Virus record (IMG/VR): IMGVR_UViG_3300046501_000460
Span: 1 to 64,000 of that record
DNA: 64,000 nucleotides
Direction: 5' to 3' (one strand)
DNA from: a virus
The translations under genes and the position numbers were made by a program. This document shows positions 30,068-37,953 of the stretch, one piece after another. Below the pieces are notes generated by a model. The model was not told the DNA's origin and made no database searches. It saw only the letters and a list, made by a program, of their open reading frames with translations. Position 1 is the first letter of the stretch; every line of letters begins with the position of its first letter.

Positions 30068-30816
30068 CCGAATACATCGACAAGCAGGGCGGCCGCGTCC
30101 AGCCCATCGACGTGCTGGCCGACCCGGTCGAGTTCTACCCGTCCGGCGGCGGCTTCCTTCACAACATGCCGCGTGCACGCTTCCTCGAAGAGTTCCGGCC
30201 GGCGCCGACGAAGAAGTGGCGCCGCGCCACCACGTCGGCCGACTGGATCGATCTCGGCGCCGGCGACCAGATCTCGTACCTGCCCTGCTGGTCCGACGGC
30301 AGCTTGTGGAATGGCTGGGGCATGCCCGCCTTCGCCCGCGTCGAGGTCGACTATCAGATCGGGATCAGCAAGCAGGGCGGCCTGTTCCCGATGCGCTGGG
30401 AAGGCGACAACGTCGTCGTGACGGACGAGGACGGAGACTACGCCATCGCGCCGCTGACGATGCCGGACGGCTCGCTGGCGTGGGATATCGGCGCCGGCAG
30501 CTGGTGCTGGGACCGCTGCATGGTCGTGCCGACCCTGCCCGAGACCCTGGTGCGCATGCAGAAGGAGGTGCTGGACTGCATCAGCATCGGGCAGGTGCCG
30601 GAGACGGTCGCCAGCCTGGAAGCGCTGGCCGACATCATCGACATCAACGAGCTGGGCGGCTTCTGTGAAGACGAGCTGGCCGACCGCCTGATCGCCCACT
30701 TCGGCGGTCGCGACGAACACGAGGGCATGCCGCAGGCGATGCTCGACTACATCAACGCCGCGCAGGCCCAGCTCGATGGCTGGCTCAAGGCCGGCGGCCA
30801 CAAGGAGAAGAAATGA
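30064..30816 (+). CDS. Protein of 250 aa, unassigned
   Basis: Largest unknown in this part of the cassette. N-terminal 140 residues form a Trp-rich beta region ('W-I-D-L-G-A-G-D-Q-I', 'D-E-D-G-D-Y-A-I-A-P-L'); the C-terminal 110 are helical. ATGA overlaps. No family recognised. Confidence 0.75.
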   Translation: MTEYIDKQGGRVQPIDVLADPVEFYPSGGGFLHNMPRARFLEEFRPAPTKKWRRATTSADWIDLGAGDQISYLPCWSDGSLWNGWGMPAFARVEVDYQIGISKQGGLFPMRWEGDNVVVTDEDGDYAIAPLTMPDGSLAWDIGAGSWCWDRCMVVPTLPETLVRMQKEVLDCISIGQVPETVASLEALADIIDINELGGFCEDELADRLIAHFGGRDEHEGMPQAMLDYINAAQAQLDGWLKAGGHKEKK

Positions 30817-31019
30817 GAGTCATCAGCGATGCGCCCATACCAGGCACCGAGGACCTGTTTCACACACTTGTCGAGCGTGCCCCGGACGAAGACCTCCACA
30901 CTTCCGTGGCCGACGGCTTCTACCAGATCGGTCACGTTGTCGTGCCTGGCCACTACCTCAACGACATGCGTCGCGTCGCATGGGACGTCGAGGCGCAGGA
31001 GTGGAAGGTGGTGCGATGA
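30813..31019 (+). CDS. Small protein (68 aa)
   Basis: Acidic/His-containing middle ('D-E-D-L-H-T-S-V') and a C-terminal strand pair ending 'E-W-K-V-V-R'. ATGA overlaps. Unrecognised. Confidence 0.7.
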   Translation: MRVISDAPIPGTEDLFHTLVERAPDEDLHTSVADGFYQIGHVVVPGHYLNDMRRVAWDVEAQEWKVVR

Positions 31020-31303
31020 GCTACCCATGCACCATCTTTTTGCAGCCGCACGGCCGCCGCGACCAGATCATGATCCAGGATATCGATCCGGACGATGAGG
31101 CCTGGTTCCGTACGAACAGCGTCAAGCTCTCGATGGAGGCGGGCGCTCCCGGCGAGGTCATCGTCTACGCCGACATCGGCCTCGTCGATGAAGACGGCGA
31201 GCCGGAAGAAATCATCGTGTTCTCGGACACGATGGACTGTATCGAAACCCTGCACAAGCTGCGCGAGGCGTGCGAGGAACGTAAAGCGAAGGAGCAGTCA
31301 TGA
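31016..31303 (+). CDS. Acidic small protein (95 aa)
   Basis: ATG at 31016. About one quarter Asp/Glu; strands in the first two thirds and a charged C-terminal helix. Could be a DNA-mimic inhibitor by composition; no direct evidence. Confidence 0.7.
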   Translation: MSYPCTIFLQPHGRRDQIMIQDIDPDDEAWFRTNSVKLSMEAGAPGEVIVYADIGLVDEDGEPEEIIVFSDTMDCIETLHKLREACEERKAKEQS

Positions 31304-31566
31304 ACACCTCCAAACTACTTGCCCAATCGCAGCGCTTTGTCCAAGCACTCGACGAGCTGGGCTTCAACGCCGACGCTGGTGTCAGCGGCGCCGACACCGT
31401 CGACGTCATCTGTTGGCACCTGCCGCTGCTCAACAAACTGCCGGCGCTGTGCGAGCTTGCGGATGCGGTCGGCACGTTCCTGAGCGCCAAGGTGCCCGAG
31501 GACGGCAGCTACTCGCAGATCATCGAGCCGCTGCTCGCTGCGCACACAAAACTGAAAGGAGCCTGA
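31300..31566 (+). CDS. Helical small protein (88 aa)
   Basis: ATGA start overlap. Helices with a 'D-T-V-D-V-I-C-W-H-L-P' segment. Unrecognised. Confidence 0.7.
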   Translation: MNTSKLLAQSQRFVQALDELGFNADAGVSGADTVDVICWHLPLLNKLPALCELADAVGTFLSAKVPEDGSYSQIIEPLLAAHTKLKGA

Positions 31567-31567
31567 C

Positions 31568-31975
31568 ATGCCCTACGAAACCGTTCGGGTCGACCCCGAA
31601 CTTTTCTGCACGACGCACAACGGCGTCAACGTCTTCTGCACCTACAAGGACGACGAGATCGCGCAGGGTCGCCGGCGCTACTGGTACACGCTGCATGCGA
31701 GTGATGACGACCACGCTTTCGACGTGCGCGAATTCGACTCGGCCTACCATCTGGATCAGCATCCGCCCTACCTGCAGACGGCCAAGACGCCAGACGACAT
31801 GAAGGCGCTGAAGGCCGCCTGGGACCACTGGTTCGATGTCGAAGAGCCAGACCACATCCGCGCCATCATCGAGGCGTCGATCGACGCCGGCCTGATCCCG
31901 CTGCCCGAGGACATGGCGGACAACACCATCGAGCCGGGCACCGCCGACGCCACTGATACGGTGCGTCTGGAATGA
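31568..31975 (+). CDS. Protein of 135 aa, unassigned
   Basis: ATG at 31568. Beta N-terminus with aromatic residues ('R-R-Y-W-Y-T-L-H-A-S'), acidic helical C-terminus. Its stop (31973-31975) overlaps the next ATG. Confidence 0.7.
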   Translation: MPYETVRVDPELFCTTHNGVNVFCTYKDDEIAQGRRRYWYTLHASDDDHAFDVREFDSAYHLDQHPPYLQTAKTPDDMKALKAAWDHWFDVEEPDHIRAIIEASIDAGLIPLPEDMADNTIEPGTADATDTVRLE

Positions 31976-32170
31976 AAGAATCCGACATCGCCCACGAGAA
32001 CAGCCGCTACTGGGTGCCGCGACGTGAAGCGCGCCGCGTACACCGTCTACGTCAGCGGCGCCACCCATTCCACCAGCGACAGCAGCTACCCGCTCACCGC
32101 GGACGGCCTATCGCTGGCCAAAGCCCGGGCCGATTATCTGGCCGGGCGCGACAAGGAGAAGACGAAATGA
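31972..32170 (+). pseudogene. Small gene broken by a one-base frameshift, or frameshift-expressed
   Basis: An ATG at 31972 in ATGA overlap opens a frame with a plausible start (MKESDIAHENSRYWV) that turns into Arg/His-rich nonsense after about codon 18. The +1 frame then becomes clearly coding ('Y-T-V-Y-V-S-G-A-T-H-S-T-S-D-S-S-Y-P' and 'L-A-K-A-R-A-D-Y-L') and stops at 32170, overlapping the next ATG as expected. Together they match one continuous phage protein of about 65 residues that I recognise by appearance. A base is inserted, or shifted, between about 32008 and 32026. Starting at a GTG (32024) is the alternative. Confidence 0.6.
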
Positions 32171-32421
32171 CACGTGAGCGTGAAACCTACAACCAGGAGC
32201 TTGCGGCGATCGACCGGCAGACGCGCGCGGCCCGCAAGGAGCTGAACGCGTTGATTCGCGGCGCCGAGGCCTTCGACCTCGTGCTGACGATCGAGCAGTC
32301 GCCGCTGTGGCCGCCGGCCATGGGCAATTACGAGACCGTCGGCAAGGTGCGCCTGTCGCGTGAGCGGTACCAACGACTTGCGGCGCTGAAGGCCGCGGCC
32401 GAGAAGTCCGAAACGAAATAA
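32167..32421 (+). CDS. Small helical protein (84 aa)
   Basis: ATG at 32167, coupled to the previous stop, ribosome site AAGGAGA. Charged helices at both ends with a Pro/Trp loop in the middle. Unrecognised. Confidence 0.75.
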   Translation: MTRERETYNQELAAIDRQTRAARKELNALIRGAEAFDLVLTIEQSPLWPPAMGNYETVGKVRLSRERYQRLAALKAAAEKSETK

Positions 32422-32449
32422 CCCACCACCCACCCACAAAGGAACCCAC

Positions 32450-34492
32450 ATGTCCGACCAATTCCACCTCTTTTCCAAAGCCGTGCACGCCCAGTTTACC
32501 GAGATGATCAAGGGCGAGCTCTTCGTCGTCGACATCGACGGCGACACCCTGTACGAAGCCTACCAGGCGGCCTTTCCGGCCGGCACCAACGAGATCTTCC
32601 GCACGCGGCGCGAGCACGAGTGCAGCTGCTGTGAGAATTTCATCCGCAACATCGGCAACGTGGTGTCGATCCGCGACGGCAAGCTGGTGACGGTGTGGGA
32701 TGTGACGGTGCTGGCGCTGCCGGTCCCGTACGGACAGGTGGCCAGCACACTTGCCGCGGCGGTCCGCGCCGGTACGATCAAGTCCGTGTTCCGCAGCGAG
32801 ATGCCGTCCTATGGCGCCGAGAAGACGGCCGAGCCGGCCAACGAAAAGAACGGCGGTTGCCAGATTATCTGGAACCACTTCCACGGCAAGGTCGCCAAGG
32901 CGCACTATGCCGGCAAGGAAGCCGCGGCGCGCATCGGCGAGGCAGCCGCGCTGGCCCAGGTGCTGGGCCGCGGCTTGCGCGAGATCCGCCCGGACGATGT
33001 CCAGACCGTGCTCGAGCTGATCGACGCGAACGCGCTGTATCGCGGCGCCGAGAAGCGCCATGTCGTGCAGGGCTTCCAGCACCTGCAGGGTGACTTTCTG
33101 CTCACCGAGACCGAGCAGGAGGACCTGTTCATCTGGTCCAACATCTCCCACCCGGCTGCGCGCACCCGAAACGACGTCATCGGCACGCTGCTGACAGACC
33201 TTGCGGAAGGCAAGCCGCTGGAACTGGCCGTCAAGTCCTACGAGGACAAGGTGTCGGGCACGAACTACAAGCGCCCGACGGCCTTGATCACGCCGCGCAT
33301 GGTGGAAGACGCGATGAGGACCGTGCAGGAACTGGGCCTCGAGCCCGCGCTGCAGCGCCGCTTCGCGCGCATCGACGACGTGTCCGTCAACGATATCCGC
33401 TTCGTCGACAACGCGGTGCGCGGCCGCATGAAGGGCGGCCTGTCCGATCTGCTGATGGCCGAGGCGAAGAAGAACGTGACGGTCGACGCCGGCGCCGCGC
33501 AGGATATCGGCGTCGACGACTTCCTCGCGACCGTCGTGCCGAAGGCGAAGTCGATGTCGGTGCTGCTGAAGAACCGGCACCTGCCGAACTTCGTCAGCCT
33601 GACGGCGCCTGTGCACGCCGACGCGCCGCCGCTGTTCAAATGGGACAACGGCTTCGCCTGGTCGTACGACGGCAACGTGACCGATTCGATCAAGGATCGC
33701 GTGAAGGCGGCCGGCGGCGTTACTGACGCGGTGATGCGTGTGTCGCTGGCCTGGTTTAATTTCGACGACCTCGACCTGCATGCGATCGAGCCGGGCGGCC
33801 ATGAGATCTGCTTCCACCAGTACCGCAAGGGTCGTACCCCGGCCTTCTCCCCGAACGGCGGCCAGCTCGACGTCGACATGAATGCCGGCGGCGGCTCCAC
33901 TCGTAACGCGGTCGAGAACATCATCTGGCAGAAGGTGCCCGGCGACGGCGAGTACCGCGTTGTCGTGCACAATTATTCGAAGCGCGAGACCACCGATAAC
34001 GGCTACACGCTGGAAGTCGAATTCGGCGGTGTCGTGCGCCAGTTCAGCTGCCCGGTCTCGCCGCGCAACAACGGCCAGGACCTCGCGCTGGTGATCACGA
34101 TGAAGGGCGGCCGCATCGCGCAGATCCAGTGCGGCGTCGGCATCGAAGCCGGCGACAAGGCGCAGGAGAAGTGGGGCGTGCACACCGAGCAGTTCGTGAA
34201 GGTCGACACCCTGATGCTCTCGCCCAATCACTGGGGTGAGCAGGCCGTCGGCGCCAAGCACACGATCTTCATCCTCGACGGCTGCAAGAATCCGGCGCCG
34301 ACGCGCGGCGTCTACAACGAGTTCCTGCGCAGCGACCTCGACAAGCACCGCAAGGTGTTCGAACTGCTGGGCGCGAAGACCATGTGCCAGCCCGCCGCCG
34401 ACCAGCTGTCCGGCGTCGGCTTTACGGCGGCGCGCGGCGATGAAGTCGTCGTCCAGGTGGACGGCGGCCGGCAGTACAACGTGAAGTTCTAA
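32450..34492 (+). CDS. Large protein (680 aa) with DUF2135-like beta domain
   Basis: Start 32450 with AAAGGAAC upstream. Residues 1-370 are mainly helical and include 'C-S-C-C' near residue 60. Residues of roughly 400-560 form a beta sandwich with 'L-A-W-F-N-F-D-D-L-D-L-H-A-I-E-P-G-G' and 'G-G-Q-L-D-V-D-M-N-A-G-G-G', which follows the 'WdtndtDLDLhv..P.G' pattern of DUF2135/YfaP-like domains, often in secreted or toxin-associated proteins and probably calcium-binding. It is by far the largest gene of the cassette and has spaced, uncoupled neighbours, so it may be made at high level. Role unknown. Confidence 0.7.
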   Translation: MSDQFHLFSKAVHAQFTEMIKGELFVVDIDGDTLYEAYQAAFPAGTNEIFRTRREHECSCCENFIRNIGNVVSIRDGKLVTVWDVTVLALPVPYGQVASTLAAAVRAGTIKSVFRSEMPSYGAEKTAEPANEKNGGCQIIWNHFHGKVAKAHYAGKEAAARIGEAAALAQVLGRGLREIRPDDVQTVLELIDANALYRGAEKRHVVQGFQHLQGDFLLTETEQEDLFIWSNISHPAARTRNDVIGTLLTDLAEGKPLELAVKSYEDKVSGTNYKRPTALITPRMVEDAMRTVQELGLEPALQRRFARIDDVSVNDIRFVDNAVRGRMKGGLSDLLMAEAKKNVTVDAGAAQDIGVDDFLATVVPKAKSMSVLLKNRHLPNFVSLTAPVHADAPPLFKWDNGFAWSYDGNVTDSIKDRVKAAGGVTDAVMRVSLAWFNFDDLDLHAIEPGGHEICFHQYRKGRTPAFSPNGGQLDVDMNAGGGSTRNAVENIIWQKVPGDGEYRVVVHNYSKRETTDNGYTLEVEFGGVVRQFSCPVSPRNNGQDLALVITMKGGRIAQIQCGVGIEAGDKAQEKWGVHTEQFVKVDTLMLSPNHWGEQAVGAKHTIFILDGCKNPAPTRGVYNEFLRSDLDKHRKVFELLGAKTMCQPAADQLSGVGFTAARGDEVVVQVDGGRQYNVKF

Positions 34493-34520
34493 CCACCCAC
34501 CCACCATGAAAGGAAATACC

Positions 34521-34958
34521 ATGTCTGAAAACACCGTCAACATCTTCGAGCAAGCGACCCGCCAGAAGCTGCGCTTCGATACGCCCACGCACTCCGGCCT
34601 CTCCATCGAGCAGCTGTGGGATCTGCCGCTGCAGACCACCCGCACCAACCAGTCCGACCTCGACGGCGCCGGCCGTGTGCTGATCAAGGCGCTGCGCGAG
34701 CTCGACGACGACAGCCTCGTCACGCCGCGCAACACCGATGCGCATGCCGAACTGGAACTGAAGCTGGCCGTCGTCAAGCACATCATCGGCGTGCGCCAGG
34801 CCGAAGGTGCTGCCAAGGCGGCACGCGTCGCTGCAGCAGGCGAGGCCCAGCAGCTGGAATCCCTGCTTGCGACGAAGAAGGCGGCCGAGCTGCAGAACCT
34901 GCCGACCGAGGAAATCGAGAAGCGCCTGGCCGAGGCCCGCGCCCGCGCCGCCAGCTGA
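34521..34958 (+). CDS. Helical protein (145 aa) paired with the 680-aa protein
   Basis: Start 34521 (MSENTVN) with AAAGGA eight bases upstream. Residues 95-143 are a long Ala/Glu-rich helix. It lies 28 bases after the 680-residue gene and shares its spaced, strong-ribosome-site style, so a functional pair is likely. I recognise 'L-S-I-E-Q-L-W-D-L-P-L' as typical of small phage hypotheticals. Confidence 0.75.
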   Translation: MSENTVNIFEQATRQKLRFDTPTHSGLSIEQLWDLPLQTTRTNQSDLDGAGRVLIKALRELDDDSLVTPRNTDAHAELELKLAVVKHIIGVRQAEGAAKAARVAAAGEAQQLESLLATKKAAELQNLPTEEIEKRLAEARARAAS

Positions 34959-34968
34959 TCAACGTGAC

Positions 34969-34986
34969 GGGAGGCTGCGGCCTCCC
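34969..34986 (+). terminator. Hairpin after the paired genes
   Basis: Stem 34969-34975/34980-34986 (GGGAGGC with GCCTCCC, TGCG loop). No U-tract, so a weak terminator or 3'-end stabiliser. Confidence 0.4.
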
Positions 34987-34999
34987 GCTGGAGAAACCT

Positions 35000-35044
35000 A
35001 TGAAGAAACGCCGCATCGCCAAGCCGGAGGTCGAAGATGCCTGA
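35000..35044 (+). CDS. 14-residue basic leader peptide (doubtful)
   Basis: ATG at 35000 with GGAGA six bases upstream; encodes MKKRRIAKPEVEDA and overlaps the next ATG at 35037. It could serve as a coupling leader for the next gene. Confidence 0.3.
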   Translation: MKKRRIAKPEVEDA

Positions 35045-35273
35045 CCGACGCTGGCACACCACCTGGTGGTGGTTCCTGATCGGCTGGGTCTGGCACGGCG
35101 AGCGCCGCTCCGGCTTCGACCGGCGCCAGCGCACCGCCGACCTGCCCGCCATCAACCGCACACTGCTCGGCCTGCCGATCGTCATCGACGACAGCGTGCC
35201 GCCCGGGCATGTCGAATTCCGCAGCGGCCGGCGCACGGTCGACATCGAAATTAATACGAAGGAAGAAAAATGA
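35037..35273 (+). CDS. Small protein (78 aa), unassigned
   Basis: Trp-rich N-terminus ('T-T-W-W-W-F-L-I-G-W-V-W') that may touch the membrane, basic middle, strands at the end. ATGA overlap with the next gene. Confidence 0.65.
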   Translation: MPDRRWHTTWWWFLIGWVWHGERRSGFDRRQRTADLPAINRTLLGLPIVIDDSVPPGHVEFRSGRRTVDIEINTKEEK

Positions 35274-35578
35274 AAGTCCAACTGTACGCCTACCTGACCG
35301 AATTCGATATGCAGTACCTCAAGCCGGAAGACCTGCGCGATGTCGACAAGTTGGTTCCCCAGCTGCACTACTCCACCGTGGATCCGGCCCGGATCAGCAA
35401 CGTGACCGTCGGCACCGCCGAGATCGATGTCGAGCTGCTGCCGCCCGAGCAGATCATCGGCAATGCCGTGCTGTCCCTGCGCTCCAAGGCGGCTGGTGTT
35501 CGCGCCAAGGCGACGGCCGAGGCGGCCGTGTTGGAAGGTAAGGCGCAGCAGCTGCTGGCCATCGAGAACAAATCGTAG
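35270..35578 (+). CDS. Protein of 102 aa, unassigned
   Basis: Beta-alpha-beta pattern with an Ala/Lys-rich helix at 70-98. ATGA overlap at its start. Unrecognised. Confidence 0.75.
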   Translation: MKVQLYAYLTEFDMQYLKPEDLRDVDKLVPQLHYSTVDPARISNVTVGTAEIDVELLPPEQIIGNAVLSLRSKAAGVRAKATAEAAVLEGKAQQLLAIENKS

Positions 35579-35628
35579 AGCTATACACCTTTTACCTGTG
35601 GTAGAGTTCTGCTTTCGTTGGAGGAACT

Positions 35629-36318
35629 ATGCCGCAGAGAAAATACCTGATTGGCCAAAAATTTGGCCGTCTCACCGTGGTAGCGATCGCTGCCGAATCC
35701 GAGTGGACGCCATCACCGTTCCGAAAGGGGCGGCAGCCTGTTCCCTGGAAGTGCCTTTGTGATTGCGGTAAGACCGTATTCACGGACACCAGTCACCTGA
35801 CCAAGGGGAACACACGAAGCTGTGGGTGCCTCCAGAGGGACGTGACAAGTGTTCGAGCCAGGTCCCATGGGCATTCCACAGGCGGCAAGCTATCGCCAAC
35901 CTACCACAGCTGGGCGGCCATGTGGACCCGAGTCACCAACCCGAGGCAGCGCAGTTTCAAGGACTACGGTGCGCGCGGAATTACTGTCTGCCCAGAGTGG
36001 AAATCCTTCGAGCGATTCCTTGCGGATATGGGCGAGAGGCCAAGCGGGCTGACCCTGGAAAGGTGCCGTGTGAACGAAGGGTACAGACCGGACAACTGTT
36101 ATTGGGCGGACGGCGAAACTCAGGGAAACAACCGGCAGGCGCAGCGTAAATACTTTGTGGATGGCCGATGGTACGGACTACTGCAGCTTTCGAGGTACTG
36201 GGGCCTGAACCCGTATCAGACACGGAAGCGCATTTCGAATTCTTCAATTAAAGACAATACAGGAGGTGTTTATGGGCTGGCTCTGGATGCACAAGCCGAA
36301 AGGCATGAAGGTCGCTGA
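35629..36318 (+). CDS. Putative homing-endonuclease-type protein with zinc motifs (229 aa)
   Basis: Start 35629 with GGAGG six bases upstream. Residues of about 40-70 contain 'W-K-C-L-C-D-C-G-K' and 'R-S-C-G-C-L', two Cys pairs that occur in phage-encoded HNH/AP2 endonuclease relatives. Residues 90-160 follow the pattern W-x-x-M-x-x-R...Y-G-A-R-G-I-T-V-C-x-x-W...N-C-Y-W-A of the same mobile family. The usual L-D-R-I segment reads L-E-R-C here. It overlaps the following gene by 47 bases and is less GC-rich than its neighbours, both signs of insertion. Confidence 0.7.
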   Translation: MPQRKYLIGQKFGRLTVVAIAAESEWTPSPFRKGRQPVPWKCLCDCGKTVFTDTSHLTKGNTRSCGCLQRDVTSVRARSHGHSTGGKLSPTYHSWAAMWTRVTNPRQRSFKDYGARGITVCPEWKSFERFLADMGERPSGLTLERCRVNEGYRPDNCYWADGETQGNNRQAQRKYFVDGRWYGLLQLSRYWGLNPYQTRKRISNSSIKDNTGGVYGLALDAQAERHEGR

Positions 36319-36814
36319 TTTCTTGATCAACTATTCCGGTGCGTTGCGTTGGTCAGAGTCTCCGTACACGTATCGTGTGCTCGATCATTCAATAGTACGG
36401 TTGAGAACTGCGTATTTTGCAGTGGAGCAGGTCCACAAGGAGACCGGCGAGCGCCGCGTCTGGGCCGCCGTGTTCCTGCTTGGCTTCTGCCCGAAGAGCG
36501 AGCACAACTTCGGTTACAAGGACATGGATGAGAGCTGCGGACCTTGCGAGAGTGAGTGCCCCGAACGCATCCTCGACCTGCTCACGCCGACCGAATACGA
36601 GCACGCGATCGACTGGCGCGCTCGCTGCCGCGCGTACCACGAGCGGCGCCGCGCGCGGCCGAAGATCAAGGTCGGCGACACGTTGGTGTACGGCGGTCGC
36701 GATTATCGCGTCAGCAGCCGGGCTGGTCGCTCGTGGTTGATCGTCGGCACCGATGGCTGCCAGTATCGAATGACCGATGCGCGCGCCCGCCGCGCGGAAG
36801 TGAGGCCGGCATGA
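36272..36814 (+). CDS. Protein of 180 aa, unassigned
   Basis: Start 36272 (MGWLWMHKP), five bases after a perfect AGGAGG that lies inside the preceding gene. Contains 'C-P-K-S-E-H-N-F-G-Y-K-D-M-D-E', then 'C-G-P-C-E-S-E-C-P' at about 88-96, likely metal-binding, and a C-terminal 70-residue beta domain ('K-V-G-D-T-L-V-Y-G-G'). The first Cys-rich half resembles a recurring phage hypothetical. ATGA overlap with the next gene. Confidence 0.75.
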   Translation: MGWLWMHKPKGMKVADFLINYSGALRWSESPYTYRVLDHSIVRLRTAYFAVEQVHKETGERRVWAAVFLLGFCPKSEHNFGYKDMDESCGPCESECPERILDLLTPTEYEHAIDWRARCRAYHERRRARPKIKVGDTLVYGGRDYRVSSRAGRSWLIVGTDGCQYRMTDARARRAEVRPA

Positions 36815-37314
36815 GCACCCGACGCCGCGGCGTGCCGCACAACCCGGCCGCCGGCTACGCCTTCACCCTGCTCGACGAGATCCGCGCCTCCAAAACCGAC
36901 CCGCTGCCGCTGGCACAGCGGCAGGCGCGCGTGAAGGATGCACGCGACAACCTCGCCATGCTGACGCACGGCGCCGAACCGTCGCGCTTTCACTGGCGCG
37001 TGCTGGCCACGGTCGGCAACATCTTCGAGGTGATGCTCGAACTTGAGATGGTGAACGATCCGGAGGGCCTGCTGTGGAAGGCCCAGAACACGCTCAAGGC
37101 GGCCGCCGAATACTCGATCGAGCACGGCGTCGCTCCGCGGCTTGTGGGCGAGGAGGCCGAGACGATCGCGTCCCTGATCAACGCCTACGAGGAGGTGATG
37201 GCGGTGATCTCGCATCGCGAATTCATCCGGGTGCTGCGCGAGACCGACAAGCGCATGCGCGTGCTGCGGCCCGGCGACTACAACGCTAACCCTGCCAAGC
37301 GCCGCAAACCCTGA
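36811..37314 (+). CDS. Helical protein (167 aa), unassigned
   Basis: ATG at 36811. Mostly helical, with 'Y-E-E-V-M-A-V-I-S-H-R-E-F-I-R' near the end and a basic C-terminus. Unrecognised; reads like an uncharacterised phage family of similar size. Confidence 0.75.
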   Translation: MSTRRRGVPHNPAAGYAFTLLDEIRASKTDPLPLAQRQARVKDARDNLAMLTHGAEPSRFHWRVLATVGNIFEVMLELEMVNDPEGLLWKAQNTLKAAAEYSIEHGVAPRLVGEEAETIASLINAYEEVMAVISHREFIRVLRETDKRMRVLRPGDYNANPAKRRKP

Positions 37315-37315
37315 C

Positions 37316-37714
37316 ATGGCCGACTATCACATCCCTGTGTTCCTCGAACAGCCTGTCGTCGAGGAGCCGCCCAAACCCCCACCGCGCCGCGTCCGGCCGC
37401 CTGTCGACACGTTCGAGACGGTCAGCGAGCGGATCGAAAGCCTCAGAGCGCACCTCGCCGTTTACCGGGCCCGGGTCACGAATCTGACCCAGCGTGCCGC
37501 TGTGCTGCGTGAGCAGGCGCGCCAGCTGGAGCTGCAGGCCGAAGAGCTCGATCCCATCATGCAGGACATCAGCCGGGTCCGCAACGTCCTGTACCAGAAG
37601 CGGCTGCGGCTGCGGCTGCGCCCACCACCCGAAGGAGAAACAACATGTTCCACCCCTACGTCATCAGCCTCGACAACGACAAGTACCGCGTCATCAACGA
37701 CAACGGAATCCTGA
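37316..37714 (+). CDS. Coiled-coil protein (132 aa) running into the next gene
   Basis: Pro-rich N-terminus, then a coiled coil (residues 40-95). At 37600-37619 the DNA repeats CGGCTG three and a half times, giving 'L-R-L-R-L-R'. The last 23 codons overlap the next gene in another frame and give a Ser/Thr string, so the natural end may have been lost by slippage in the repeat. Confidence 0.6.
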   Translation: MADYHIPVFLEQPVVEEPPKPPPRRVRPPVDTFETVSERIESLRAHLAVYRARVTNLTQRAAVLREQARQLELQAEELDPIMQDISRVRNVLYQKRLRLRLRPPPEGETTCSTPTSSASTTTSTASSTTTES

Positions 37715-37953
37715 CCTTTCTGCGCTACGGTGCCGCGTGGCCGTCAGCGCAGGAAAGCCTGGCGTTTTCGAAGGTCGTGCTGGCCATGGCCCAGCGCATC
37801 GAGGAGCTGGAGGTCGCGATCGGCGAGGTGCTGGGCGGTACCATGCAGGCGAATGGGCAGCGCGCTACGGATGGCATGAAGTATGCCGCCGTGATGGGCA
37901 AGCCAGTCGGGCACTGGCAGGAGCGCCTGCAGCGCGTGCTGGAGCAGAAATAA
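37645..37953 (+). CDS. Protein of 102 aa, unassigned
   Basis: ATG at 37645 with GAAGGAGA upstream. N-terminal strands ('Y-V-I-S-L-D-N-D-K-Y-R-V-I'), then helices ('R-I-E-E-L-E-V-A-I-G-E-V-L'). TAATG junction with the next gene. Confidence 0.75.
   Translation: MFHPYVISLDNDKYRVINDNGILTFLRYGAAWPSAQESLAFSKVVLAMAQRIEELEVAIGEVLGGTMQANGQRATDGMKYAAVMGKPVGHWQERLQRVLEQK

Noticed and set aside
32108-35368. 1086-codon open frame on the minus strand
   Set aside because: Antisense shadow of the 680-residue gene and its neighbours, caused by high GC at third positions. The product is Arg/Ala/Val-rich with no domain.
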